The notes under the pieces: generated by a model | What the model was told of the DNA's origin: nothing | The model's database searches: none | Seen by the model: only the letters and a program-made list of their open reading frames with translations | Origin: Acanthaster planci | Lineage: Eukaryota; Echinodermata; Asteroidea; Valvatida; Acanthasteridae | DNA length: 62,000 nucleotides | NCBI RefSeq assembly: GCF_001949145.1 | Contig: NW_019091366.1 | Location: 1,080,029-1,142,028, forward strand | Direction: 5' to 3' | Made by a program: the position numbers and the translations under genes | Shown: positions 48,501 through 61,146 of the stretch, piece by piece | Numbering within the stretch: the first letter of the stretch is position 1 | Layout: each line of letters starts with the position of its first letter

Positions 48501-50125
48501 AGCCAATCAAATTGCCAGACTTGTTTTTACATTGTTAATACCTCTATTATAATGAACGAGTCTACAAGTCTGACTACTTTGGTGGAGGTTCCAAGTCTGA
48601 CTGCATGTACATGATTCCATCTACAGAAATTCTGTATACATTATTCAAGAACATGACGTTTGTACACTATTATGAATGACTACATTTCACCGACGGGGGG
48701 GGGTCTGATTGGCCTGTGAAGTTGGACTTACTGACTGTACGTTGTACAGTCTTTGACACTAAAGCCTGATATCTGAGAAAGGCTATCAAATGAGGGCACC
48801 TTGTAAAACGTTATGCGAGTGACCGAGCACAACCATGTACTGTGTACAGTGAAGGGATGGCTGAATGGGAAAGAGCAACACACGTCCGACTTGATTCAAG
48901 TTTAATTGAACCGTTGCGCAGTAACCAATATTCACACTGTCTGTGCATTTACAAGACTTGGACACCAAGCCCAACGTGAAATAAAGTTCCGGGGAAAAAC
49001 ATGAAGATAAAGACAGGTGGTCAGCGTACGAAATGGATAATGGTCTCCACCATTCTTGGAAATCACTGGGTTGTACTCGAATTTATTCCAAAGAGAGAGA
49101 GTCACAAGAAAGAATATCATCTCTAAAAAAATTAAGTTTACATGTATTAAATTCGGAATGTGTTTATATACCACACTGAAATGCTGCAAATTGATCCAAA
49201 TTCAATATGGCTGACGCCTTACTAGAGGTGTCTTTTTTTACAAGGAACTGTACAGATTGACTCAAACCCTCTGTGCTTTAACCACTTGCTGCAGGGTGGA
49301 ATTTGAAGTTGCATTACGTAAAACCGGGAGACTTTCAAGATTTTTCGTTTTCAAAATTCTTTGAAAAAATCATAGCTTCATTTACTGGACGTTTTATCCC
49401 ACACGAATAACTGTCTAGCGACTACTCTAATCTGACAGACAACATCTATTGACGCCCGAGTATATACCAGGCACGAAACCACCCCACCAACAAGTCCAAT
49501 CCTTATACACACTCCAGCCTATTGTCACTTAACACATCCCCCCTAGATGTCTGAAAAGAATTCCTGAGATGCCAGTCCAACACAAAGGCGGGGGTTCTCT
49601 CTGTCCCATAGTTTGCTTCATTTGTCCAACTATTTTAGCCAAGCCTGCTGCCTTGTAAAAAGAGCCAAGATTATGCAGTGTTATGTAACTTTCTTTTGTT
49701 CCCGAAACTGGCAAAGTGCGCTGCTGGCGTCTTTTTAATAGGGGCCAGATTAGCGTGCAGCAGTATTGTATCACTCATCACTGGAGCGCTTTTGTCCCTG
49801 GTGGTAATCCGCTCGCTTTGAACCCCACAAACAGTAATATAATCTCTCAAAATAAGGACAGATTTCCTCCGCTTTTGACAACTGAAAAAAATGTTTGCTA
49901 ATTCCCAGCAGCTCGGTCTTTTGTTCCGAGTATGGTCTTTTCTTACAAAGCCCAGCTCTTTTGTCCAGTTTTGGGCTTCCCGGTTTCATGTACAAAGCCC
50001 ATGTGCCTGAAACTCGGCTCCCTGGCAGCATATGGTTACGACATTCTTCGGGTTTTTCTTTGCAGGGCGTGGGAGTATCATTTCGGGCAGCACTTCAAGC
50101 TCGTCATTCTTGTACGGAGGCCCAA
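45562..50125. other. TMEM127 3' region and SLU7 3' region, 4.5 kb
   Basis: These two genes converge. An AATAAA at 46219-46224 may end the TMEM127 transcript, and further A/T-rich UTR could extend to about 46.9 kb. I found no exon, SINE or foldback element here that I can support. Confidence 0.45.
46219..46224 (+). other. Candidate polyadenylation signal of TMEM127
   Basis: AATAAA lies 658 bases after the TMEM127 stop codon, followed by T/G-rich sequence. Confidence 0.4.
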
Positions 50126-53100
50126 TTAAAAGTGAGCCATGGGGTCTTCAAAACGTTTCCTCTTCATGCGAAATGCCTCCATCTCTTCTTCTGTGGGTTC
50201 CCTGGTATCCATGCCCCGCAGGGAGTTGTACGGCCTCTTGCGTTCGTCCATGGCCAGAATCCGCTCCGCTTCCCTCTGGTTCTTCTCCTCCTTCTGCAGT
50301 GCCTGCAAGTTAAGAAACAGAACAGAGAATATGAAGACATTTGATACATGTGGTTCAATCCCTCAACGTTATCCAACAACTTCCAATCCCAACTTTTTCC
50401 TCAACTGTTACAGCAGTAGATAAACTTGCTTTCTCCACACGAGAATTATAAAGGCGATCAGGGCGTTACCGTGGTAAAGATTCAGACAAGTATTTTGGGT
50501 CAACCCTATTCCCCTTTGATGCCGTTCCCAAGTCCTTACCTCAAGGAGCTTCTTCTGTTTACTTGCTGCTTCGTCCTCTTCACTATCGCTGTTGCTGTCA
50601 TCGCTGCTGCTCTGATGATGTCTCGTTTTCTTCTTCTTTTTCTTGTTTTTCTTCCTTTCCTTCCTTTTCTGCTCTTTCTCCAACCGGTCTTTGTGTTGCT
50701 GTTACGTTGGCCAAAAAGATTAAGGGCAGCCGTAAGGTTCCGCACAACATAACTTCACTCAGAACACCTTCACACATTTTCATCCAAACATCAGATTTCT
50801 GTCATCGTCCGTGTAATCCAGACCAATGTGAGCAAAAACAATGTGATGCATTCAACGTGCTTGTCTTCTGATAACTTCTACCCTACCAACGAGCCATCAA
50901 CACATTTGACAATATCTTTTCAGTTAGGCCCTAAATTACAACATGCAGACTGGCAAACCACTTCTAGTTTCAGACACTATGACACAGAGTATGGCGCCCT
51001 CACATGGGTGTACGCAAAGGGAATACAATTAGCAAATTCCACAAGGTGTCACCCACCTCCAGCAGGGACTTGGGTTCCTCCTCATCAATTTCTGTGGGTT
51101 CCTGCTCAGGTATTGCCATTTCCGTGTTCGCAGCTTGCCGTCCAGCGTGGCCAGTGCAATAAGACCCCCTAACTGTAGAATGGCAGCAGGCGTAGCCCCA
51201 CCGAAAATCCTTCCAGTAAGACCCCCACACAGTCTATTAAAAACGAGGTCACAAAAGCCAGTTACCTCAGTTTAATAACAAATACCATACTATAAAGTTA
51301 CCAAGCTTTCACTTTATTAGCAGGAATGAAACAGCTAGAATGTGAGCCAATGTAATCTGCATCAGCTGGTATACTCACCGTGTGATTATTGGTCAAGATG
51401 TCCTCTTCGTATTTGGATTTGACCTTTGCCTTCTCTTGACCTTTGATGACATTGCCATGCCTGGAGTACTCCACATAGTTTTCCTGTTGCAGAGAAAAAT
51501 GCACGTACACTTCTTACGTAAACGTGAAAGTGAAAATTTGATTGGGGAAGAAATTTGCCCAGAAACTGTCAATTTACTGGCATTTGGAGACATTGCGCAG
51601 GTTATGGAATAACCTTTACAGTACGCTCAGAAGTCAATGTCGAGTGTTTACAAATGAAGACATGACTTTACCGCAAACATCACAAACCGTACCAACGTTC
51701 TGTCAAAACCTTAGTCAAGTGAAAGGACAAAATGAACGTTAAGGGTTTTCAACTCCAAGTTGCTGAAAGGCAGGACAGCAGTCCAGGAAGGACCGGACAA
51801 AATGTTGGAGGAAATGAGACACAGAAAACTGAAGGTGCAACATATACACGTTGGAATCATTCAACACCAACAAAGACAGACTGGCTCTCAACTTACTGTC
51901 TGGGCCAGCAAGAGCTCACGTGGTGGGGCTTCCAGATGTTCAGCTCCTCCATACTGCAGAAAAATTGAAACATCTGACACTGCCAGTTATGCACAAATAA
52001 AATGTCTTTATTTATTCACCACTTAAGAGGGGCTTCAATGCAGTTGTGGAAAATTAAAAAGGGTGCAAGGATCTCCTAAACACTATTCCCAATGTTGTGT
52101 CCTTGAGCAATCCAACTGACTGCAACTGCTTCTCTCAATTCACACTGAATGGGCACCTACCTCAGCAGTTGGACTTGGATCATTCTTGTACATTCATGAG
52201 CCTAGTCATCCATCTCCACAAATTTTTTTCTTACATAGTTCTTAACTTAAGCGCCAAAAGGTGCTTCTGAAAAAAGGTTTTGGAAATAAGTTCCAGTGAT
52301 ACGACCTTTTTGAATGATTAGTGGACATACCCTCTCCAAGATGCTGCCTTTCTGGTTTTGCTTGAAGTCGTCTTTCTTGACTTTGAATTCCTTGTGCAAC
52401 AACTCCAACTTGGTAGGTTCTGCCTGAAGATGGACATCTGTTCCTTTATCAGATGCCTCCCAAGCAAATACTTTGAACAAAAATAAACCCCATAAACATA
52501 AGACTGAGCCAAATAGTTTGGTTAATATAACACATAATGTATCCCATTTTCGCAGGCTGTGAATTGGACAAGGACAAGGCCAAAAAAGGAAATGATTGAC
52601 TTGAAATCCAGGATCAGCCAAATTGGAAAAAAAACCGTCAAACTGTCTGGATATGACTTCAGCCTTGGCTCCAGTCTAAATTTTACCTCAGACTGAAGCT
52701 AACATATGCCATTCCCTATGGCTCCAAGGCTTCCAGACAGGTACCTTGTGTGGACTTGGTGAGTCCAGGAATAAGTTCAAGACCAGTTTTTGAATCAAGG
52801 AACTAAATCTGATTCTTTTCACTTACACTGTGCCTTGGCCATCTCTTTTGTGTCTCCTGTTGCTCGGACAAAATTATCACCTGCAATTTTGGAACTGCAA
52901 AAGATACAATTGCACAAGCAATCTTTTTTACAATTTGCACAAATCTGCATATCTCGCATGATCATTGAACTTTTTTCTGGTTTCTGATTTCAGAACACTG
53001 AAAGTTAAAGTGTGATTTGGCCAAAACTTTCCAGGTGTATCCTGGACAAACTGCTGGTCAAAGAATTGAATTCTGAACATTTATTTAATATATGAATAGA

Positions 53101-55735
53101 ATAAAAGAATTGATAACACGAGGGTCTACATGCACACCAGTGAATGTTACCATAATTAAGTTTATACAACATTGTAAAGTTAATTAAGCAAACGTTAGAA
53201 ACCAGCAAACTACATGAAGATAAATCAAAGATCTATTCATCCTCATGACCCAATCACTGCCATTCTAATCCAGTTCCCCTCTGGTATACTTACTCTTCGG
53301 CACTCCGGTCTTTGAAAGGGTTTTCTCTCATGGAGCGGGTCTTGGGATCATAGTATGCTGAGTTGGGATCGAGGTTGTACAGATACTGCAAAGGGAAAAT
53401 TAAAATACACAAATATGTTCAAGCTGAATACCGAGAAAACATTAACCTGTCATTCTTTCATTCACTATTATTAATTTTTTGCCATGTTGCTATGAGGTAC
53501 TGTTCTCCCAAAGGGATTGACAGAAAAAACGTTGAAGAACTTGTGTAGCGATTGCAGTTTACTCCAACTACAAACCTGCCTCCAAATGCCAGGCATCACA
53601 GTTACTTTGACAGTTTGCTTTCATTCTCAAACATACTCATAAAAATATTCTACTCATAAAAATATTCTACTCCTAAAAATATTCTACTCAGAAAAATATT
53701 CTGACCAACCTGGACAACTACTAGAATGTTCATGCTGTAACAAAATTAGCAGAGACTTTTTGGGGTTAAGAGACCAACCTACCGAAGTTGATGATAGAAA
53801 CATTAATTTGTGTAGAAAGCTAGAGTACATCATAGATATGAAGGCAAGAAATATGAGTTTGTAAGTACATGTACATAGCATCTACAACACATACCTTGGC
53901 AGTGTCTTCCCTGATTCTCAGGTTACGTACTGTGATACGCCTGTAAATAACAACAACAAAACAAACAAACAAATTCAGGTAAATACACGCACTCGTTCCT
54001 AGGTATTGATTTGGGTGGGTTCATTGAAAAAAAAAGGAAGCATTCTTTAATATAGACATGAACATAAATTTGTGGTATCAGTCAAGGGATGATGGGCTGA
54101 GCAAACTCACCTTTTGCTGTCAAAGTTGGTACCCGGCATGTCAACGTCATCAGCGTACTTGTCTTCATCTGCGTCACTGTTGTCACTATCTCTTTCCTAG
54201 TGTGACAAGCAAACTCAGGTCAACAATTTCAAAGGGTTTCCACACACATGAACTATTATGCAGAGAGGAGAGTTGGGCTGCACAAAATCACATAACCGCG
54301 TGAAGTCAGCATGAATGACCACTTACCAGTTTCTCAGTGGACAGTTCTCCTGATGCTAGGTCTTGAAGCTGTTTACCCTTCAGCTGTTTCTTAGCCTGGT
54401 GTAAAATAAACATACAAACAAAAAAATTAGTAAATTTAGCTATTTATGAGGTTTTTAAGAGTATGAAAGCTTCCCTCGGGTATAGCAGTGTTTTTGGCAG
54501 TTTCTGTTTGCAAAAATAAAGAAACCTGGAACGTTTTATTGAGGATTAATGAGATCGGCCTATTCTGTGGATAAGCACCTGTTACTAACTATGAGTTGAC
54601 TTTTTTTTGCAACATTAGAACTTTACAGATTTGTGAAGACGCTTTAGGAGTCATGTAGACAATATTAAAAACATGCCTCTTCAATTTTGGCATATTCATC
54701 TAACACAGCTTCATATTCTTCAGGGTTGTAACCATTCCATCTGTCTCGCTTTCCATCGTAATCAAAATCCAGCTTGGGCTGCAAGTGTTCATCCGGTGCA
54801 AAGTTGTCTCCTGTGAACTTAGCTCCAACCTTACGGGGTCTCTGGAGAATAAGACAAAATTCATTTACACGTACACTGGATAAGTACACCTTCAACAGTA
54901 ATGATTTCATTCACCTGTCTTTCACTCTTCATTCATATGACTGTCTTTACCTCAACGCAGTCTTTCTTCTTGTGCGTCATCGCTCCACAGTTTTCGCAGG
55001 CGCCTTTACGGAACTTGGTTGAAATGGAACCCTGTAACAAAATCCAAAATGTGGCATAAAGTCAATTTCGAATTCTGTGGCAGCACTTACAAAATTATAA
55101 AACACAAAAACAATCACAACAGACGCAAACTCTTATAAGTTGTTTATGGATAACTGCTTCACGCAGAGTTTAGTGAGATATTCAAAATCCTTTCAGTCCT
55201 GCCTCTAGGGACCCAACATACCTCACGTACTCCCTTTTTGTACCATGAGGCAATGTCAGAGTACTGCTTCTGTTTCTCTGCTTGAGGTCTCTGGTGCTTG
55301 AGAGTGGGCTGGCCGTACCCAACGTACCAAGGCACAGTAGAAATGTACTGGGGAATATGGGGGTTGATGTCTCTGAAAGAATGACACAAATTTTCATGTT
55401 AAACATTTAAAAGTTCCTTCTGTAGTTAATGGCTTAATGTTAGACAGACAAATTGAGAAAATAAGCCTTTCGGTTTGGCCTGATTGAGTGTATGAAACAT
55501 CAGGCAACGTTGAAAGGACACCTCATTTTACTCTTTGCAATGTTTATAAAGGATATATATATACTCACTTTCCCTCTTCGTCAGTGAGCGCAGGGGCTGT
55601 TCCAGCTTTTCTAGCCTCTTCTAACTCCTTGGCTTTCCTCCAATCCTCCCTCTTGGACTGCTGGGATGGTTCCATGGAGGAGCTCACTGACGTAGCAGCT
55701 GCCGAGGGCAGCACTCCGGGACCTTGCATGGACAT
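50126..55735 (-). CDS. SLU7: Pre-mRNA splicing factor SLU7
   Basis: Fifteen coding exons join in frame to 579 aa (human 586): 55735-55569, 55372-55222, 55031-54951, 54841-54677, 54395-54327, 54196-54111, 53940-53895, 53385-53294, 52894-52827, 52470-52331, 51953-51897, 51483-51379, 51233-51057, 50698-50540, 50302-50126. Features in order: [32 protein letters not shown]; a CCHC zinc knuckle ([14 protein letters not shown]); [71 protein letters not shown]; a Lys-rich then Ser/Asp/Glu-rich tract; and [10 protein letters not shown] with [18 protein letters not shown] near the end. SLU7 acts in the second catalytic step of splicing and in 3' splice-site choice. The fourth intron has a GC donor. A 5' UTR intron is implied by the acceptor cacacag upstream of the start. 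Confidence 0.96.
53635..53702. repeat. 17-bp tandem repeat, 4 copies
   Basis: ACTCATAAAAATATTCT occurs four times at exact 17-bp spacing with two variant bases in the later copies. It lies in an SLU7 intron. Confidence 0.9.
54396..54676 (-). other. GC-AG intron of SLU7
   Basis: The donor reads GAAGAG|gcatgt and the acceptor caccag|GCTAAG. Only this GC donor keeps the frame and gives KIEE-AKKQL, which aligns with human KVDL-AKRTL. No GT donor nearby would preserve the conserved residues. Confidence 0.75.
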
Positions 55736-56421
55736 GTCTGAGCTGAGAGCTGTGTGGATGTGTAGAGACCCAGGTCCCACAGTTTATTATTCTTCTGTAA
55801 GGATGGATGCTGGCACCTGTGCCACCTTGGAAGAAATGATACGACAAAAAAGGAAAACATAAAGTTACTTGCAATGATCAAAGGTTTAGGACCAGTACGA
55901 TGGATGTTGACATTGTGGTAATTTGGCCAAAATGTAACTTGACAATTACAGGTCTTTTTGTTTCTCTTCTCTTTTGGTATAGAACCCTGTGTTGGATACA
56001 AAAATATCATAATGCACATACATTTACATAATTTTCATTTGCATACAGATACCATTTTGGGGAAAGAGTTCCATATCTACGGACACCAGTAATTATTCCC
56101 TACTGGGACCTATTAGCCATCGAAAAGCAAATACATGTCAAGAAAAGTTCATGTTAGGAGGGAAAAGACCAAGTCGTTTTTACTTAGAAAACACTTAGAA
56201 TGTTTGGACCAGTCTCATAGGGTTCATGCACAGGGTGTCAAGTGGCGTCTGCAAATGAGCTCTCTTTCCCTGTTAATTTTGTACATATGATATCATATTT
56301 TGTTGGCCCAGTATACATCACCTAGCATGCCTGGGTATGTTGTTAATTTTACGTTTGTGCATGCACACGTTGTAGGCCTAGGCCTATAATTTGTACAAGC
56401 CTTATCACAAATACCACATCG

Positions 56422-56524
56422 GTGATTTCGCACAATGGCAGAAAGGCATTGTGGGAAGGAAAAAGGAACAAACATTGAACCTTTTGCCTTCCCACAATGC
56501 CTTTCTACCATTATACAAAATCAC
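56422..56524. mobile_element. Foldback element, 103 bp
   Basis: The arms carry GAAAGGCATTGTGGGAAGG and its inverse CCTTCCCACAATGCCTTTC, extending to GTGATTT at the left end and AAATCAC at the right. Each arm is about 45 bp with a handful of mismatches around a short loop. It resembles the other short MITEs in the window. Confidence 0.7.
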
Positions 56525-57163
56525 TCATGCAGAGTTCAGGTACCACATGTATGTTACTTCCAAGTTCCAGAACTGTAAGGTTCATACACACGGATAGCCA
56601 TGTACAAACTCTCGTAAACACTTTTTGGCTGTTTTGATTGTGACAACTTTCTCTTCCATCACAGCTATTTGTGCGACAAAACTTCATACATACATTATGC
56701 CTTCCTGGTGAAGTTAGATGTCACCCTATATTGCCATTAAAATGGTGAAATTCTTGGGCATTTTGCCCATCCACACTACAGAAAATCAGCAGCATCACTG
56801 GGCATGTACATGTACTCTCAATAACTTGTCAACTGTTTGACCAATTGACAGCTTGACCAATCGCAACATACTAGTTCCAAATTTCCTTTTGTTTTCCTAT
56901 GACAGTGTCACCCACAAAGGTGAAAGCACACTACGACTAGTCCAATTTGCTTCCATTCCAATGACCAATCATAGCTCAGCTTTCATTTCATGGTAGCGGG
57001 GCAGACGTCGGCATATTCCTGGAGGTACAATGTTTCAGGATATAATTAGACATTCCAGGTACAAACCTATGGGAATTGTGTCGAGATATATCAGACAGGC
57101 CTACCTCCATGTCTGTAAAAACATTGACAAACCATGGTCCAACATGTCCAATATCACTGACTT

Positions 57164-57265
57164 AGCTTTACCTAGCCCCACTAGTGTGGCACTGACTCTC
57201 ACTCCCGATTTATCCTTAAATCGGGAGTGAGAGTCCGTGCCACACTAGTGGGGCTAAGCTTTACC
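57164..57265. mobile_element. 84-bp palindromic MITE with 9-bp target duplication
   Basis: The element (57173-57256) has two 40-bp arms that are reverse complements with one mismatch, beginning TAGCCCCACTAGTGTGGCAC, around a 4-base loop (TCCT). It is flanked on both sides by a perfect AGCTTTACC direct repeat (57164-57172 and 57257-57265). A 9-bp target duplication is typical of Mutator-like and some other DNA transposons. The near-identity of the arms and flanks suggests recent movement. Confidence 0.85.
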
Positions 57266-58066
57266 ATGGAGGTTACTGTCATTATTTTCACAGGACCTAC
57301 CATTGCCTACAGATCAGATACATGTACATCGACAGCTTTACCTTGATATCTGTCTCAAAAAAAGCAACTTAAATGCTGATTTCCTTACCTTTTAGGAGCA
57401 ACACATAACACACGTAACAAGATGTCACAAACGTGTGGAAAACGCAATACATGTAGATTCAGTCGTTTCCCCTAACTTTAAACTCCAGGATTCCAGGGCA
57501 TTCAAGAAAACAACGAATTTCCCCCGACTATCGGCGCTATATATAGAGGATGTTGATGACGTTATACGACTGTTCAAAATAGGTTTTTAAAATATACAAA
57601 ACAGCCGCCTGCCTTATATTTCGACAAGGATCTAGTGTTCGTCTACCTTGTGGAAAATAGAGCGGTGAAGACTGCATATTGAGCCGTCTACCAGACTATA
57701 TTAGAATTTTCTGCTGTGTACTTTTTGGGATAGTGCGCGCATTGATTATTGTACCACTCTCCTGATCGCCTACACATTCTGTTACAAATGTGTTACATGT
57801 ATTTCAAAATAAGATTGTACGCGATGGACCAAAAACCACTGTACTGAAACTTAAAAGAGCATCCATGTTGGCCTAGTTTGGTCGATTTTAATGCCAAATT
57901 TAATGAAACGAATGAATACCTTTGAGTTTGACCTAATGTGTAATCATTAGTTCGTGAGTCATCGAAGATTGTATTTATCATTTTACTGTGACACTAGCAG
58001 ACTAGTCATACTTTGCGAAGGCAAACAGACCAACTTACTTCCTATTTGTATGCGTTTGTCAACATC

Positions 58067-61000
58067 ATGGGTCTCTTTGGAAAAACACCACAAAAGGATC
58101 CCAAAGAACAGGTAGGCCTAGGCCGAAATGTTACTTTTTACTAGTACATGTAGTAGGCCCTAATAGTATTACTTGATGACAGTCAAGTAAGTTAACATTT
58201 GGACATGGTTGGCCTACTAATCGCCTGACCAAGTCCAAATGTTAGAGGAGGCGATTCATAAGGTCCCAGTTGGACTTCAGACATAGCAGAAGTTAACCTA
58301 TAAAAAACAAGATAGACACTAAGTTCTTAAGGGAGATTTCTGTTCCATGTCTGAATTCTTTTTTAAACATGTACTTAAAGTTTAATGATGAGCGGGACAG
58401 TTGACGAGTGGGATTGCTTGATCTTTGTGCAATCAGTGTTAGCCTTATTGCATGATTTGCTGAGAATTCTGCCATTAACCATTCATCTTTCTTTCTTCTC
58501 TACATCTGTGGATGATTGTTTTGAAGAAGGAAGTAAAGTCAGAGATTTCATATTAATAGTGCAACACGGTCATGAAATTATGCTGATTGCATGATCGCAC
58601 CCAACATATGCAGCTTGTAATGCTTGATCTGTTGTTGTCCTTTACCTGAACAGGTTCAAGAATGGACAAGGTCTTTGAACAGAGAGACAAGAAAACTGGA
58701 CAGACAAATCCGATGTGAGTGGAGACCAGGATTGCAACTGACCCACACGCACAGATTGTTCATGAAATGAAAACCTGGACAGGACACTGTTGTTTATGTG
58801 CTTTTTTGTTCTTTTTGGCATTTAGAGATTTCAGTAACTTGTTTTGGTCTGCACAAGGCATAAATTGCAGGAAATATTATATTCATCATTTTGTTGAAGC
58901 CTATAAAAAATTCATATCAGTCTTTCAAAACAGGTGCATTGAGGTACATTGATGGTTTTCTTGTTTCTTTTGCAGCCATTGAAAGGGAAGAGATGAAAGT
59001 GAAAAGGTCATTGAAAGATGCTGCGAAGAAGGGTGAAAAGGATGTTTGTAAGATCCTGGCCAAGGAAATCGTCAACTCTAGGAAAGCCGTCAAAAGGATC
59101 CATACTTCAAAGGCGCAGATCAACTCAGTCAGCATGCAGATGAAGAACCAGCTGGGTGAGTGGGGGACTTGTATTAGGCAAAAAAAAAATTTAAAAGACT
59201 TGTGCTTCCGGTGTCTTGACTGACCCTAATTTTTCAGCGTAACCCTAAAATTTTTACTGGCAAGTTAGAAAAACAAATAAAAAAGATTTTAAACTATAAA
59301 AATAATAACTCCTGTTGTCTTTTCTGTCTTCACAAAACACCTCTACCTTTTTTCATGTTAAAATGCTTGTTTTTATATGTTTTCCTTCATAAATTTGCAA
59401 ATTTTGAATGCAAAAGAATGCTTGATTGAAATGTGGCAACCAGTCTATTCGTCCCAGTCGAAATAAATTTGTTACATTGGCACATTTAATACATGTACGC
59501 AACGCTACACCTGCAGGTCCCCAAAAAACATCGATATTGCAAGAAGATTTTTGCAAGTTAATTCACAGAACTCGGTCTCTTGTTTGTAGGTGTATATATT
59601 TTCTGTGTTCACAAGTTTAGTTTGACGTTTCTTTGCTCTTACATATTCTTGATGTGTATGTGTTTCCACAAAATTTCCTGCTGCGGCACGAGGTTTATCC
59701 CCCGCCCATCTGGATGCATCATGCATGCCTACTACACTATACACAGACATCGTTGACCAGTTAGCCTTCGTGATTACCTGACTAGCGTTGTGCATTGTGA
59801 TGTGAATTGTCCATCATTCTCATAAATTATGGATTGAAGAAATGTTTACATAGATTAAAGCAAGTTTTATCACTTTTGTAATTATTTGTGGAAGCTTTCG
59901 TTCCCACTTATTGCCATTCAATCAGCACAAAACAAAACAAAAAAATTTCTGGCCTACCCACCCTAGTTTTCAGAGGCATGTAATCTGAAGCAGAAGTATT
60001 TTTTTCTTGGGCTCAGTTTTGTGCATGAGTGATTGAGGGGACATCATTTCTCAAGGAAACCATCCAAAGTGTTTGACCTTTTATCAAGGTGAATAGCGCT
60101 GGTGACATTCCTCATTTTTATTTCCCACTGATTGTCAACTCTTTCTGTAGCCCTGATCAGAATGTCTGGTGCCCTACAGAAGAGCACCGACGTCATGAAG
60201 ATCATGTCGCAGCTGTGCCGGGTCCAAGAAGTGCAGGCCACGATGATGGAGATGTCCAAGGAGATGATGAAGGCGGGCATCATCGAGGAGATGGTGGAGG
60301 ACACCTTTGAGTCCCTGGAGGATGACGAGATGGAGGAGGCCACTGAGCAGGAGGTGGAGAAGATTCTGTTTGAAATTACGGCAGGTAAGTTGATGGAGAC
60401 TAGACCGCATCCCAGGGTTGTAGCTATGCCGGGCAGCGGTGGGTAGGTCTGCCCAACTTTCACAATCTCCGCTCAGCACTTGGGATAATTTTCAGCCTTA
60501 CCACCCAGCACATATTTTATTCCCTGAGTTGGTAAAATTCTAAAAAATCAAAAAATTTCTGATGTATGTTCCTATCCTTAGCAATTATAAGATATTTCTG
60601 TTGAATTCCTTGTTTCAAACCATAAAAACACTGAAGTAAGCTTAAAATTACGCACCAATCCAGGCCTTAAAATGAACGACAGTGGCCGTATGACCCCCAT
60701 ATTCCCAACACGTGAGGCTGGCTTTGCATGTAGTACTCCCCGAACTCTACACATATAGTACACACGCACATTGCATGGGGTGTGTACACATCGGACGTGT
60801 ACATACACAAAAGTGAGTTAGTTTTTGAAGCTGATTCTGCTAGTAAAGTTCTCGTAGGACAGCTTCTTATGTCGTACCTAGATGCGATAGTATATATATG
60901 TCATATCGTAGCTTACCCTTTGTTGTCACTTAGTCACCCAGGTCAATCATATTGCCCTTCGGTCAGATCTACTCTGAAACAACATACTTCATTCTGTATT

Positions 61001-61146
61001 TGTCTGTTTATCAAGGTCACCTGGTTGATGCCCCCAAAGCCGTAAATGATGACCTTCCAGTGGCTGGAGCAACGGCCATCTCAGATGAAGAACCAGAAGA
61101 GGATATCTCTGAGATGCAGGCCAGACTGGAAGCACTCCGGAGCTAG
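58067..61146 (+). CDS. CHMP3: Charged multivesicular body protein 3 (ESCRT-III, VPS24)
   Basis: Five exons (58067-58111, 58654-58714, 58976-59155, 60151-60384, 61016-61146) join in frame to 216 aa; human CHMP3 is 222. It begins MGLFGKTPQKDPKEQ, as in CHMP3. The basic helical hairpin follows (RQIRSIEREEMKVKRSLKDA with AAKKGEKDVCKILAKE), then SMQMKNQL, SKEMMKAGIIEEMVEDTFES and an acidic C-terminal half ending in the MIT-interacting helix EEDISEMQARLEALRS. CHMP3 polymerises with CHMP2 on endosomal membranes and recruits VPS4 for multivesicular body formation, cytokinesis and related membrane scission. All junctions are GT-AG. It diverges from SLU7 across 2.3 kb. Confidence 0.96.
58191..58260. 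repeat. Small inverted repeat in CHMP3 intron 1
   Basis: TAACATTTGGAC and its inverse GTCCAAATGTTA bracket about 30 bases. The right part matches the fragment at 26835-26890, which points to a shared interspersed family. Confidence 0.5.

Larger units (their letters stand above)
55736..58066. other. Intergenic region between divergent SLU7 and CHMP3
   Basis: This 2.3 kb should hold the SLU7 5' UTR exon and both promoters. Their exact starts are not visible. Two foldback elements (56422-56524 and 57173-57256) are inserted in it. No coding exon was found. Confidence 0.5.

Noticed and set aside
50426-50752. 108-codon plus-strand frame with hydrophobic runs
   Set aside because: It is the antisense of the Lys-rich SLU7 exon at 50540-50698; poly-Lys read backwards gives Phe/Leu runs.
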